Positions 53,855 through 64,000 of a stretch of DNA of 64,000 nucleotides are shown piece by piece. A program made the translations under genes and the position numbers. Each line of letters starts with the position of its first letter. The stretch's first letter is position 1. The stretch is from Actinomadura nitritigenes (GTDB taxonomy: Bacteria > Actinomycetota > Actinomycetes > Streptosporangiales > Streptosporangiaceae), in NCBI RefSeq assembly GCF_017573545.1, contig NZ_JAGEOK010000005.1, positions 310,001 through 374,000 on the forward strand, in the 5' to 3' direction. Under the pieces are notes generated by a model that did not search any database, was not told where the DNA came from, and saw only the letters and a program-made list of their open reading frames with translations.

Positions 53855-54097
53855 TCACGTCCGGCGGACGAGGAAGTCGACGGAGCCGTCCAGCGTGGCC
53901 AGCTCCTGGTAGTCGTCCTCCTCGATGCGGACATCGGACCCCTCGCTCAGCGCCTCCACGAAGCCGAGGAAGTCGAGGGAGTCCAGCCCGAGGTCGTCGC
54001 GCAGATCGGCGCCGTCGTCGAGCACGTCGGGGTCGATGTCGGGGGCGACCTTCGTCAGCGAGCGGACGGCCAGTTCGCGTGCTTCCTGGGGTGTCAT
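53855..54097 (-). CDS. Stand-alone acyl carrier protein
   Basis: An 80-residue acidic protein. LRDDLGLDSLDFLGFVEALS contains the DSL(D) site whose Ser, near residue 40, should carry 4'-phosphopantetheine. The ATG overlaps the stop codon of the E2 gene (ATGA), making it the last gene of the ligase, E1-alpha, E1-beta, E2, ACP operon. No ketosynthase or other fatty-acid or polyketide genes are nearby, so it is not obviously a biosynthetic ACP. It may accept the acyl group made by the dehydrogenase complex or the ligase; this is inference. Confidence 0.9.
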   Translation of the reverse strand: MTPQEARELAVRSLTKVAPDIDPDVLDDGADLRDDLGLDSLDFLGFVEALSEGSDVRIEEDDYQELATLDGSVDFLVRRT

Positions 54098-55476
54098 AGC
54101 TCCTCCGGGTGCTGCAGAAGGCGGTCGACGGCCGCGAGCAGGCGCGCCCCGGTCCGCCCGTCGCTGGCGCGGTGGTCGGCCGCGAGGGTCGCGGTGACGA
54201 CCGGCCGCACGCCGAGCAGCCCGTCAACGGCCCACGGCCGCTCGACGATCTTGCCGAAGCCGAGCAGCGCCACCTGCGGCGGGAAGATCACGCCGGTCAC
54301 CGACTCCACGCCCTGATCGCCGAGGTCGGTGACGGTGATCGTGGCGTCGCCGAGCTCGGAGCCGCGCATCCGGCCCGTCCGGGCGCGGGCGAGCAGCTCC
54401 TTGAGCGCCGCCATCAGGTCGGCCAGCGCGAGCCGGTCGGCCCCGCGCAGCGTCGGGGTGGCCACGCCGGCGCCGCGCATCGCGGTGACGACGCCGAGGT
54501 CGACACCGTCCGCGGGGACGAACGCGTCATCGCGCCAGTGGCCGTTCAGTTCGGGAACCTCGCGGGCTCCCAGCGCGCTCGCCTTGAGCAGCATCGCGGC
54601 GGGCAGGATCCGGCGGGACACGGGGAGTTCGCGGTTGCGCTCGCGCAGCCAGGCGACCGCCGTGCTCATGTCGATCGTGGTGCCGAGATAGTAGTGGGGT
54701 ATCTCGCGCTTGCTCCGGGCCATGAGGCGGCCGATCGCGCGGCGCATCGCGGCGGCGCGGTCGGTGGTCTCGGGCTCGCTCTTCGGGCGTTCCTGCCTCG
54801 CCTCACGTCCCGCACCGGCTCGTGCCGGGCCCCCGGAGGCCGCCGCGCGGACGTCATCGGCTTTGACGGTGCCGTGGGCGCCGGTCCCCACGACCTGCCC
54901 CAGGTCCACGCCCAGTTCAGCGGCGAGCCGCCGTGCCAGGGGCGATGCCCTCAGCCGTTCCGTTGGGCGGGTGGCCCGGTCGAGGTCGGCCCGGACGACC
55001 CTGCCCCCATGGCCGGTGCCGTGCACGGAGCCGAGCTCCACGCCCTTCTCCTGCGCGAGACGGCGGACGAGCGGGGTCGCCGTCCGATCGGCGCGCGCCG
55101 CAGGACGGGCCTGCTCTTCCCGCGGGCCGCCGTCCTGCGGCGGCGAGACGGCCGCGGGAGGCGCCGCTTCGGCCTCGACCGGACGCCCGGGGCCGGCATG
55201 GCCGGGTTCGGCGGGTTCGGCGGGTTCGGCCGTCGTGTCGGACGCCGGGGCCAGCCGGGCGAGCGGTGTGCCGACGGGGACGGAGACGCCCGGCTCGACG
55301 AGCAGCGCGTCGACCACCCCGTCGGCGAAGCACTCCACCTCGATATCGGACTTCTCGGTCTCGACCACCGCGACGATGTCGCCCCGGTGCACCCGGTCCC
55401 CCGGCTTGACGAGCCATTCGGTGAGCGTGCCCCGGTCCATGTCGGCGCCGAGCGCGGGCATGGTGAAGTCAGGCAT
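54094..55476 (-). CDS. 2-oxoacid dehydrogenase E2 (dihydrolipoamide acyltransferase) with two subunit-binding domains
   Basis: A 460-residue protein; the GTG just before the ATG is an alternative start. The lipoyl domain (1-80) has [14 protein letters not shown] with lipoyl-Lys 42. A Pro/Ala linker follows, then two peripheral subunit-binding domains rather than one: [19 protein letters not shown] (about 133-170) and [19 protein letters not shown] (about 178-214). The catalytic domain (about 240-460) ends with [18 protein letters not shown], matching the H-x3-D-G motif. It overlaps the E1-beta stop by 8 bp and the ACP start by 4 bp. Confidence 0.92.
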   Translation of the reverse strand: MPDFTMPALGADMDRGTLTEWLVKPGDRVHRGDIVAVVETEKSDIEVECFADGVVDALLVEPGVSVPVGTPLARLAPASDTTAEPAEPAEPGHAGPGRPVEAEAAPPAAVSPPQDGGPREEQARPAARADRTATPLVRRLAQEKGVELGSVHGTGHGGRVVRADLDRATRPTERLRASPLARRLAAELGVDLGQVVGTGAHGTVKADDVRAAASGGPARAGAGREARQERPKSEPETTDRAAAMRRAIGRLMARSKREIPHYYLGTTIDMSTAVAWLRERNRELPVSRRILPAAMLLKASALGAREVPELNGHWRDDAFVPADGVDLGVVTAMRGAGVATPTLRGADRLALADLMAALKELLARARTGRMRGSELGDATITVTDLGDQGVESVTGVIFPPQVALLGFGKIVERPWAVDGLLGVRPVVTATLAADHRASDGRTGARLLAAVDRLLQHPEEL

Positions 55477-56497
55477 CACCGTTCACCACCCGGCGGGCGG
55501 CGGCGACCACGTCGGCGGTCTGCGGGAGCGCCGCCTCCTCAAGATGCCGCGCGTACGGGGTGGGCACCTCAGCGCCGCACACCCGCCCGACGGGCGCGTC
55601 CAGGTCGTAGAACGCCTGCTCGGTGATGCGCGCGCTGATCTCCGCGGACAGGCTTCCCGACCGCCACGCCTCGTCCACGATCACCGCGCGGTGGGTCCTG
55701 CGGACCGAGTCCATCACGGTGGCGTCGTCGAGCGGCCGGAGCGACCGCAGGTCGATCACCTCCGCCTGGACACCGTCGGCGTCCAGCGCATCGGCGGCGT
55801 CCAGGGTCTTCGGCAGCGTCCCCCCATAGGTGATGAGCGTGACGTCGGAACCGGGGCGGCGGACCAGTGCCCGGTCGATGTCGGTGGGGCCCGCGTCCGG
55901 TGCCAGCTCGCCCGACATGCCGTAGAGCGAGCCGTGCTCGAAGATCAGCACCGGGTCCGGGCACTCCAGCGCCGTCCACAGCATCCCCCGCGCGTCCTCC
56001 AGCGTCGCCGGGGCCACGATCCGCAGGCCAGGGATGTGCGCGTACCAGCCTTCGAGGCTGTGGGAGTGCTGCGCGGCCAGCTGCCGGCCCGCCCCGGTCG
56101 TCATCCGGATGACCAGCGGCACGCCGAACTGCCCGCCGGACATGTGGGAGAGCGTCGCGGCGTTGTTGAGGATCTGGTCGAGCGCGAGCAGGCTGAAGTT
56201 GACCGTCATGATCTCGACGATGGGGCGCATCCCGGCGAGGGCCGCGCCGATCCCCGCCCCCACGAAGGCGGACTCCGACAGGGGCGTGTCCCGGATCCGC
56301 TCGGGCCCGAACGCCTCGAGCAGCCCGAGGCTGACGGCGAAGCAGCCGCCGTAGCGGCCCACGTCCTCGCCCATGAGGAAGACGCGCTCGTCCCTCGCGA
56401 GCGCATCCCGCAGAGCCGCCCGCATCGCTTCGCGATAGGTGACGGTCGTGCTCCGGGCGGAGTCGCCGGCCGCGCGGCGGGTCGTCGTGGTGCTCAT
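55469..56497 (-). CDS. 2-oxoacid (pyruvate/acetoin-type) dehydrogenase E1 subunit beta
   Basis: A 342-residue protein. It has [58 protein letters not shown] and the C-terminal transketolase domain with [18 protein letters not shown]. It forms the alpha2beta2 E1 with the upstream gene product and uses thiamine diphosphate to decarboxylate a 2-oxo acid and acylate lipoyl-E2. The ATG overlaps the E1-alpha stop (ATGA). Whether the substrate is pyruvate, acetoin or a branched 2-oxo acid cannot be decided here. Confidence 0.93.
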   Translation of the reverse strand: MSTTTTRRAAGDSARSTTVTYREAMRAALRDALARDERVFLMGEDVGRYGGCFAVSLGLLEAFGPERIRDTPLSESAFVGAGIGAALAGMRPIVEIMTVNFSLLALDQILNNAATLSHMSGGQFGVPLVIRMTTGAGRQLAAQHSHSLEGWYAHIPGLRIVAPATLEDARGMLWTALECPDPVLIFEHGSLYGMSGELAPDAGPTDIDRALVRRPGSDVTLITYGGTLPKTLDAADALDADGVQAEVIDLRSLRPLDDATVMDSVRRTHRAVIVDEAWRSGSLSAEISARITEQAFYDLDAPVGRVCGAEVPTPYARHLEEAALPQTADVVAAARRVVNGDA

Positions 56498-57593
56498 GGC
56501 CGCACCTCCTGTTCGGAGTAGACGAACCGGGTCAGGTCCTCGATCGGCTCGGAGGGGGCCGCCCGGGCCGCGTCGACGGCGCCGCTCAGCTCGGTGGCGA
56601 TCTCCTCCTCCATCGCGGCGAGGTCCCCGTCGGTGAGCCCGTCGTCGGCCCGCATCCGGGCGGCGAGGGCGTCGATCGGGTCGTGCCGCTTCCACTCCTG
56701 GATCTCGGCCTTGTCGCGGTAGCGGTCCGGGTCGTACATCGAGTGGGCCCGGTAGCGGTAGGTGCGCAGCTCCAGGAAATGCGGCCCGCCGCCCCAGCGC
56801 ACCGCCTCGACCGCCCGCTGCGCAGCGGCGGAGACCGCGAGGACGTCCATGCCGTCCGCGGCCCAGGAGACCATGCCGTAGGACGAGGCGCGCAACGCCA
56901 GGTCGGTCTGCGCGTGCTCGCGCGGCAGGGAGGTCCCCATGGCGTAGCGGTTGTTCTCGCAGATGAACAGCACGGGCAGGTGCCAGAGCGCGGCCAGGTT
57001 GAGGCATTCGTGGAACTCGCCTTCCGCGACCGCGCCGTCGCCGAAGAAGCAGGCCGTGACCCGGTCGGCGCCGCGCATGCGGTCGGCGAGGGCCAGCCCG
57101 ACCGCGAGCGGCAGCCCGCCGCCGACGATGGCGTTGCCGCCGTAGAAGCGCGTCCGGGCGTCGAAGAGGTGCATCGAGCCGCCGCGGCCGCGCGAGCAGC
57201 CCGTCGACCGCCCGAACATCTCCGCCATGATCGCGTCCGCCGGGACGCCGCGGGCCAGGGCGTGCCCGTGCTCGCGATAGGTCGACACGACGGCGTCATC
57301 GGGGGCCAGCACCGGCATGACGCCCGCGGCGACGGCCTCCTCGCCGATGTAGAGATGGACGAATCCGCGTATGTCGGACGAGCTGTAGAGCTCGACGCAG
57401 CGCTCCTCGAAGCGCCGGATCCGCAGCATCTCGCGCAGGAGGCCGCGATGCCGCTCGACGACGGCGTCATGCGCGCTCGCGTGCTGCGCGCTCGCGTCCT
57501 GTGCCCTCGCGTCACGGGCGCTCTCGGCTTCGCTGCGGGCGCGGCGGCTCGACGCGGCCTTCGCCGTGCCCGCTCGCCCGGTCCTGGTCCTGG

Positions 57594-57597
<4 letters not shown>
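56494..57597 (-). CDS. 2-oxoacid (pyruvate/acetoin-type) dehydrogenase E1 subunit alpha
   Basis: A 367-residue protein. A variable Ala/Arg/Ser-rich leader of about 45 residues (with a repeated [12 protein letters not shown] pattern) precedes the conserved start [19 protein letters not shown]. The thiamine diphosphate motif is [20 protein letters not shown] then [10 protein letters not shown]. The phosphorylation-loop region [15 protein letters not shown] is also present. The ATG overlaps the stop of the acyl-CoA synthetase-like gene (ATGA). The leader is absent from most E1-alpha proteins. Confidence 0.93.
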
Positions 57598-59369
<1,772 letters not shown>

Positions 59370-59555
59370 AGGTTCACCTCAGCAGCTCGCCATCACCTTC
59401 CTGTCTAACCACGGCCCCCCGGCGCCGGCAGCGGACAACTGGCATCTCGCACCGGGACTTTGGTCCCTCGCTGAGGGAGGAGGCCCACCCAGCCGGGCGA
59501 GGCCGAAGGCGGACGTGCATCGATCGGCTGTGCGACAGCCGCCCCCGACGATGGC

Positions 59556-60770
59556 TCAGGGCAGGTCGGCCAGGACGGCTTCGGCGGCTCGCCGTCCCGA
59601 CACCAGGGCGCCCTGGATGGAGCCGGTGTCGCGGTGGTCGCCGCAGACGTACCGCCCGGCGCGCAACCGCACCGGGCGCCGCAGCGGCATGGGCGGCGGC
59701 ATCGCCGGGAGGGCGGCCTCGACCCGGTACGACGCGATCGGGCGCCAGCCGGAGGTGTCGCCGTAGATCTCGCCCAGCCGGTCGCGCACCCGCGCCGCGT
59801 CGGCGTCGATGCCGAGGACGGAGGTCGAGATGAGCGCCCGGTCGTCCGGCGAGTACTCGGGGGCCGCGTCCGTGAGGACGAGCGTGTCGGTGATGATCCC
59901 CTCGGCGTCGAGGATCTGGACGGGCTCCTTCAGCGGAGACCGCGGGGCCACGTGGTAGTAGGTCGTGACCGGGCGCATCACCGGAGCCTCGATCTCGGGC
60001 ACGAGCGCGGCCGCGCCGGCCGGGTCGGCGGCGACGACCACGGCCGCGGCCTCGATCGCGTCGCCGTCGCCGGTCTCCACGCCGTCGTCGGTGACCTGCC
60101 GGACGGGCGTACCGAACGACACCGCTCCGTCCGGAAGCCGGGCGGCGAGCTGCTCCGGCATCCGGCCCATGCCGAGCGCGGGGACGCAGATGGTGCCGCG
60201 CGCGAAGGACCGCCAGATCAGGTGGAAGAAGCGGCTGGAGGTCTCCAGCTCCCGCTCCAACAGCACCCCGGCGAGGAACGGGCGCAGCAGCTTTTCGACC
60301 ATCTCGTCCGAGATGCCCCAGTGGCGCAGTTCCTCGCGCGTGTCGCGTTCGGTGCCGTCCCGGACCCGGGAGCCCGGGGCGGCCAGGTCGCGTGCGGTCA
60401 TCGCGGCCAGCGCGGCCTTGTCCCGGACGGACCCGACGTCGGCGCGGGCACCGCTCAGCGCCTGCCCGGGATGCCGCCACGGCAGCATCACGCGCTCGCG
60501 CCGTCCCTCGCGGAAGACCAGCAGGCCCGAAGCGAAGGACCGCAGGTCCAGTGCCTTGAGGTCGAGAACGCGCCGTGCCTCCGGATAGGCGGTGTTGAAG
60601 ACCTGGAAGCCCCGGTCGAGACGGAAGCCCTCGACGATATCGGTGCGCACCCGGCCGCCGACTCCGTCCGACGCCTCCAGCACCCGCACCGGCACACCGG
60701 CCTCGTGCAGCCGCACCGCACAGGCCAGCCCGGACAGCCCGGCCCCCACGACGATCACGCCATCGGACAT
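59556..60770 (-). CDS. NAD(P)/FAD-dependent amine-oxidase-like oxidoreductase
   Basis: A 404-residue protein from the ATG at 60770. The FAD fold is VIVVGAGLSGLACAVRLHEA (residues 5-24) with VRVLEASDGVGGRVRTD. It continues as a phytoene desaturase/protoporphyrinogen-oxidase-like protein, and the C-terminal FAD site is RYVCGDHRDTGSIQGALVSG. It is upstream of the ligase operon on the same strand, separated by 186 bp. Co-transcription is possible but not shown. Its substrate is unknown. Confidence 0.88.
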   Translation of the reverse strand: MSDGVIVVGAGLSGLACAVRLHEAGVPVRVLEASDGVGGRVRTDIVEGFRLDRGFQVFNTAYPEARRVLDLKALDLRSFASGLLVFREGRRERVMLPWRHPGQALSGARADVGSVRDKAALAAMTARDLAAPGSRVRDGTERDTREELRHWGISDEMVEKLLRPFLAGVLLERELETSSRFFHLIWRSFARGTICVPALGMGRMPEQLAARLPDGAVSFGTPVRQVTDDGVETGDGDAIEAAAVVVAADPAGAAALVPEIEAPVMRPVTTYYHVAPRSPLKEPVQILDAEGIITDTLVLTDAAPEYSPDDRALISTSVLGIDADAARVRDRLGEIYGDTSGWRPIASYRVEAALPAMPPPMPLRRPVRLRAGRYVCGDHRDTGSIQGALVSGRRAAEAVLADLP

Positions 60771-61221
60771 CTGCCCACCCCCGAGTTCCGCTACGGCCGG
60801 AATCCGTCCCTCACCATGCCCGCCGCGGACCGTGCTACCCCCGGTTCCCCGCTCGGCACGCACGTCCGCTCCCGGCTGCACCACGCGCAGCAGGCCTCGC
60901 GAGCGACCAACGCCCCGTCCGCCCTGTGCCCCGCTATCCTGCGAATCCTGCGCGGGAACTCCAACCTGACGGGAACCCCCTCCCATGCGGACGAGTTCGC
61001 GAACGGGCCCCTTGCAGGCCCCGTCCCCGATGGGCAGCGCCACCTCCAGGACTGGTTCGGCCTCGGAGCCGCTCGAACCCGCGCCGCTACTTCACCGGCT
61101 GAGCTCGCGAAACGAGGGGACGGACCCGCCGGCGGCGCATCCACCCCGTTTCGTTTGTGACAAGACGATCGGCTCGCGGCGTCTGTAGGGACGAACCGAC
61201 GGACGACGCTGGGAAGGCCCG
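60771..61221. other. 451-bp intergenic region between a flavoprotein gene and a sigma factor gene
   Basis: This is the only space over 300 bp outside the 19-kb scar. It has divergent promoters by position, but no clear -10/-35 pair, dyad or RNA gene could be identified. Short open frames here lack codon bias and family-like sequence. Confidence 0.5.
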
Positions 61222-61719
61222 ATGGCCGAAGATCCGCATGGATTTCACGAATTCGCCGCCGCGCGCGGCGCCTCGTTGTTCCGCACCGCCTGCCTGATGT
61301 GCGGAGACCCGCACCTGGCCGAGGACCTGGTGCAGACGACGCTGGGAAAGCTCTACGCGTCGTGGCGGCGCGTGCGGCGCGCCGACAACCCGGCCGCCTA
61401 CGCGCGGACCGTCCTGATGCGCACCTACATGTCGCACGTGCGCAAGCACAGCAACCGGGAGACGCCGTCGCGGCGACTGCCCGAGACGGCCTCCGCCGAC
61501 GCCGACCAGGCGCTCCGCGTGACGCTGCTGAACGGCCTCGCGCAGCTTCCCCCGCAGGACCGCGCCGTGCTGGTCCTGCGCTACTGGGAGGACATGAGCG
61601 TGGAGGACGTGGCGTCCGCGCTGCGGCTGAGCGGCGGGGCGGTGCGCAACCGCAGCATGCGGGCGCTGGGCAGGCTCCGCGAGGCGCTGGGCGAGGAGTT
61701 CGAGGAGCTCATCCGATGA
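61222..61719 (+). CDS. ECF RNA polymerase sigma factor, SigE family
   Basis: A 165-residue protein. It begins FHEFAAARGASLFRTACLMC; region 2 includes AEDLVQTTLGKLYASWRRVR, and region 4 is LPPQDRAVLVLRYWEDMSVE with LSGGAVRNRSMRALGRL as recognition helix. GGAAGG lies upstream of the ATG. The stop overlaps the start of a membrane protein gene (ATGA). It is the second sigma/membrane-protein pair in the window, with only moderate resemblance to the 34209 sigma factor. Confidence 0.93.
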   Translation: MAEDPHGFHEFAAARGASLFRTACLMCGDPHLAEDLVQTTLGKLYASWRRVRRADNPAAYARTVLMRTYMSHVRKHSNRETPSRRLPETASADADQALRVTLLNGLAQLPPQDRAVLVLRYWEDMSVEDVASALRLSGGAVRNRSMRALGRLREALGEEFEELIR

Positions 61720-62711
61720 CGCGGGAGAGGGACGAGATGCAGGAGGAAGCGGGAATGAACGCGGTGGAGGACCGGCTGGCCGAGGCGTTGCGGCGCACCG
61801 CCGAAGGACTGGAGCCGCCGCTGGACGGGCTCGTCAGCGGGGGCATCGCGCGGGGGCGGCGGCGACGGTTCCGCAACCGTGCGGGCATCGCCGCCTCCGC
61901 GGTGACGGCCGCGGCCGTCGCCGCGGGCGCGGTGGTCGTGGTCGGCTCCGGCGGTGACGGGACGGCCGCGCCGCGGCCGCCCGCCGTCCAGCTGGTGAGC
62001 GCGACGCAGGTGCTGGGCAAGGCCGCGCAGACGGCCGAGGCGCGCCCGCCCGTCAGGCCGCGCCCCAGCCAGTGGTGGTACACCAAGGCGGTCGAGATGG
62101 GGCCCACCGCCGAGCACGGCCCCAAGCCGCACTACTCGGAGGACTGGATCAAGCTCGACGGCTCCCAGGACGCGAGCCTGCTGAACGGCAAGCTGGTGGT
62201 CTACCGCCACACGGGCGCGGGAGCCAAGAACTCCAAGGCCGCGACCGACCGCCTGATGTCGCTGCCCAGCGACCCCCGGACGCTGCGCGCCCTGGTCTAC
62301 AAGGAGGTGGACGCCACACCCGTCCGGGACCGGATGGTCAAGGACCGGGACGGGCAGGCCTTCCGCGTCGCCGCCCAGATGCTGTGGGACGCGCCCGTCA
62401 CCATGCCGCCGGCGACGCAGGCCGCCCTCTACCGGGTGCTGGCCGCGATCCCCAGTGTCCAGGTCGACCGGAACGTCAAGGACGGCGCCGGGCGGTCCGC
62501 CATCGCGCTGTCCCACGGGTTCGGTGAGCAGTTCCTGCTGGACCCGGCCACATACCAGATGGTGGCGCAGCGGAGGGTCAACACCGGCCGCAACGCCCCG
62601 GTCTCCAAGATGAAGGGCAAGGACCCCCGGTACAACGTCCCGGTGGGGACCGTCATGTACTCCCTCACCCGCGTGGTCACCAAGCTCGTCGACCGGGCCG
62701 GGCAGCGCTAG
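61716..62711 (+). CDS. CU044_5270-like membrane protein, sigma-factor partner
   Basis: A 331-residue protein coupled to the sigma factor by ATGA. A cytoplasmic N-terminus (about 50 residues) contains DRLAEALRRTAEGLEPPLDG. An Arg-rich GIARGRRRRFRNRAG and a single TM (AASAVTAAAVAAGAVVVVG) follow. The exported domain of about 250 residues includes QWWYTKAVEMG and LRALVYKEVD. This layout matches the actinobacterial CU044_5270 family, which is typically next to SigE-type factors. An anti-sigma or signal-sensing role is inferred. A strong terminator follows. Confidence 0.85.
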   Translation: MTRERDEMQEEAGMNAVEDRLAEALRRTAEGLEPPLDGLVSGGIARGRRRRFRNRAGIAASAVTAAAVAAGAVVVVGSGGDGTAAPRPPAVQLVSATQVLGKAAQTAEARPPVRPRPSQWWYTKAVEMGPTAEHGPKPHYSEDWIKLDGSQDASLLNGKLVVYRHTGAGAKNSKAATDRLMSLPSDPRTLRALVYKEVDATPVRDRMVKDRDGQAFRVAAQMLWDAPVTMPPATQAALYRVLAAIPSVQVDRNVKDGAGRSAIALSHGFGEQFLLDPATYQMVAQRRVNTGRNAPVSKMKGKDPRYNVPVGTVMYSLTRVVTKLVDRAGQR

Positions 62712-62714
62712 GAA

Positions 62715-62758
62715 CGAAGGGGCCTGCCTCGCCGGATCCGGCGAGGCAGGCCCCTTCG
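62715..62758. terminator. 44-nt perfect palindrome, bidirectional terminator
   Basis: Positions 62715-62758 are identical to their reverse complement (left arm CGAAGGGGCCTGCCTCGCCG, centre GGATCC). It starts four bases after the sigma-partner stop codon and lies 45 bp before the convergent membrane protein gene. Confidence 0.85.
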
Positions 62759-62803
62759 CCGTTGCGTCCGATGACGGCGCGGGTCTGCGTTCGGCTGTTT
62801 CGG

Positions 62804-63679
62804 CTATCGCGGACGGCGGCGTTCGGGGACGGGCTCGGGTCGCCATGCTGTGGCGACCATGGCCAGCAGGAGCGCGATGAGGGTCAACCAGTAGCCGGTG
62901 TCCTGCGCGTTCGACGGCGGGTTGAACAGCGGGGAGGCCACACCGGGCAGGACGTAGACGGCCGCCGCCAGTGCCCAGCGCGGGCTGCGCGCGGTCGCGG
63001 TGGCCAGCACCCCGGCGAGCAGAAGGACGCTCTCGATGCCCGCCCTGACCAGCTGCCAGATCTCGCCGTACTCCTGGTTTCCGGGCATGTAGGTGAGCAC
63101 CAAGGAGGCCGCGGGAATCGCAAGCCACCACAGCGGCCGCGCACGCAGGGGCCGCCGCCTGGCCGCCCGGTCGGCCGCGAGCGCCACGGCCCCGATCGCC
63201 AGCACGCCGTAGGGGGCCAGGGAGACCCAGTTGTGGTTCGCCGGTCCGAGGATCTGCGACGGCGAGGACGTCGCCTGAGTCCCCAGCAGCATGGCCCGAC
63301 CGGTCGAGAGCGCCACCGCCAAAGCGAGTGGGAGGGCCACCAGCGCCCAGCCGCGCAGCAACGCCGCTACCAGCGCCGCCGAGGCCGCCAGCCACCAGGG
63401 AGACGAGTGGTCGGCGATGCCGTAGGCCATGTTCGCCAGCGCAAGCGCCAGCAGGCCGAGTTGCAGCCCGTCGGCCCACCACGCCACAGCGGTGGCCGCA
63501 CGGGCCCGGGCTGCGAAGCCCGCGCTGAGGAGCCCGGCCGTCTCCCGCAGCGAGGGAGCGCGGCGCGGGGTGCCGTTCAGCAACGTGCCGATCATGTCAG
63601 CCCCGTACTCGGCGCGGTGACCGGACGGGAACGCCCGCAGGAACAGCCGGTACCAGCCTTCGGTGAGTGCCCCGCTCAT
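62804..63679 (-). CDS. Polytopic membrane protein paired with a PadR regulator
   Basis: A 291-residue protein. The N-terminus, LTEGWYRLFLRAFPSGHRAE and YGADMIGTLLNGT, is typical of membrane proteins that sit next to PadR regulators. About seven TM helices follow (for example LGLLALALANMAYGI and LVAALLRGWALVALPLALAV). There are no enzymatic motifs. The ATG overlaps the PadR stop codon (ATGA), so the two are coupled. Its function is unknown; such pairs may sense envelope stress. Confidence 0.85.
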   Translation of the reverse strand: MSGALTEGWYRLFLRAFPSGHRAEYGADMIGTLLNGTPRRAPSLRETAGLLSAGFAARARAATAVAWWADGLQLGLLALALANMAYGIADHSSPWWLAASAALVAALLRGWALVALPLALAVALSTGRAMLLGTQATSSPSQILGPANHNWVSLAPYGVLAIGAVALAADRAARRRPLRARPLWWLAIPAASLVLTYMPGNQEYGEIWQLVRAGIESVLLLAGVLATATARSPRWALAAAVYVLPGVASPLFNPPSNAQDTGYWLTLIALLLAMVATAWRPEPVPERRRPR

Positions 63680-63999
63680 GCTCCGGCGTCCCCTGTCAGC
63701 AGGGAGGCGCGGCCCGTGACGACCCGGGCGGCCTGCTCCAGCCGCAGAGCCTCGCGGGTGAGCGCCAGGCGCCCGTCCTCGGTCAGCCGGTAGTAGCGAC
63801 GCGGACGGCCCTGGACGGTCTCCTCGCGATCCACGACGATCAGTCCGTCGCTCGCCAGGCGGTCCAGAGCTCCGTAGAGGGTGCCGACCGCCAGCCGAAC
63901 CCGCCCGCCCGACTGCTCCTGCGCCCGCTTGATGATCCCGTAGCCGTGCACGGGCCCGTCCAGCAGCGCGGCCAGTACGAAGTACGTCGGCTCGCTCAT
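63676..63999 (-). CDS. PadR-family transcriptional regulator
   Basis: A complete 107-residue PadR protein reaching one base from the window end. It contains YFVLAALLDGPVHGYGIIKR, VRLAVGTLYGALDRLASDGL as recognition helix and wing, and GRPRRYYRLTEDGRLAL. It is coupled to the membrane protein downstream, which it probably regulates. The promoter lies outside the window. Confidence 0.93.
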   Translation of the reverse strand: MSEPTYFVLAALLDGPVHGYGIIKRAQEQSGGRVRLAVGTLYGALDRLASDGLIVVDREETVQGRPRRYYRLTEDGRLALTREALRLEQAARVVTGRASLLTGDAGA

Positions 64000-64000
64000 C

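Noticed and set aside
60771..61221. Search for a tRNA or small RNA gene in the 451-bp gap
   Set aside because: No cloverleaf, conserved T-loop or riboswitch-like pattern was found by reading; a covariance-model search would be needed to exclude one.

Overview
The window is uniformly GC-rich DNA from a filamentous actinomycete. Gene content supports this: a four-gene conservon (sensor-like kinase, Roadblock, DUF742, small GTPase), two SigE-family sigma factors each coupled to a single-pass membrane protein, a multidomain SpoIIE-type phosphatase, an F420-type LLM oxidoreductase and many one-component regulators. A Thermomonosporaceae/Actinomadura-like or Streptomyces-like host is a reasonable guess, but the sequence alone does not fix the genus. 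No rRNA, tRNA, CRISPR array or insertion sequence was seen. The window is mostly accessory metabolism and regulation, and about 64 genes or gene remnants are annotated.

Region 1 (1-7.9 kb) is catabolic. A PucR regulator is divergent from an NCS1 nucleobase-type permease and convergent with a DUF1989 / old-yellow-enzyme / polysaccharide-deacetylase operon. The same ten-base sequence lies in front of the permease/PucR pair and in front of the DUF1989 operon, which suggests one PucR regulon. A TetR gene is divergent from a Rieske oxygenase and a DapB-like dehydrogenase. Region 2 (8-14.7 kb) holds small regulator-effector cassettes: ArsR-SRPBCC-RibD-like; a TetX-like flavin monooxygenase divergent from its TetR; and TetR-metallohydrolase-LLM oxidoreductase. 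Region 3 (14.8-19 kb) is an MMPL transporter with a two-component system. It is followed by a scar (19.0-19.9 kb) where two truncated regulator-like genes abut.

Region 4 (20-24.5 kb) is the conservon, with an extra divergent Roadblock gene and a possible 17-codon leader peptide. Region 5 (24.6-37.5 kb) carries an SDR, a secreted carboxylesterase, a coupled TetR-PucR pair, a PAS histidine kinase, a GAF-PAS-GAF-PP2C phosphatase, a sigma/membrane-protein pair, a GT39-like glycosyltransferase and an exported tandem ferritin-like protein. Region 6 (37.7-53.7 kb) has two DUF1254/DUF1214 paralogues, a hydrolase beside a LysR remnant, an arginase-fold protein coupled to a gene broken by one in-frame TAG, a CGNR regulator, and several regulator-transporter or regulator-enzyme pairs. 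It ends with a glycosyltransferase containing a (Gly-Pro-Pro)n minisatellite.

Region 7 (53.8-60.8 kb) is the most distinctive system. It is a tightly overlapping five-gene operon encoding an acetyl-CoA-synthetase-like ligase, the E1-alpha, E1-beta and E2 subunits of a 2-oxoacid dehydrogenase, and a stand-alone acyl carrier protein; a flavin oxidoreductase lies upstream. No E3 gene is present. Region 8 (61.2-64 kb) is a second sigma/membrane-protein pair, ending at a 44-nt perfect palindrome that probably terminates transcription from both sides, followed by a PadR-membrane protein pair. Many neighbouring genes share ATGA, GTGA or TGATG junctions, so translational coupling is common here.
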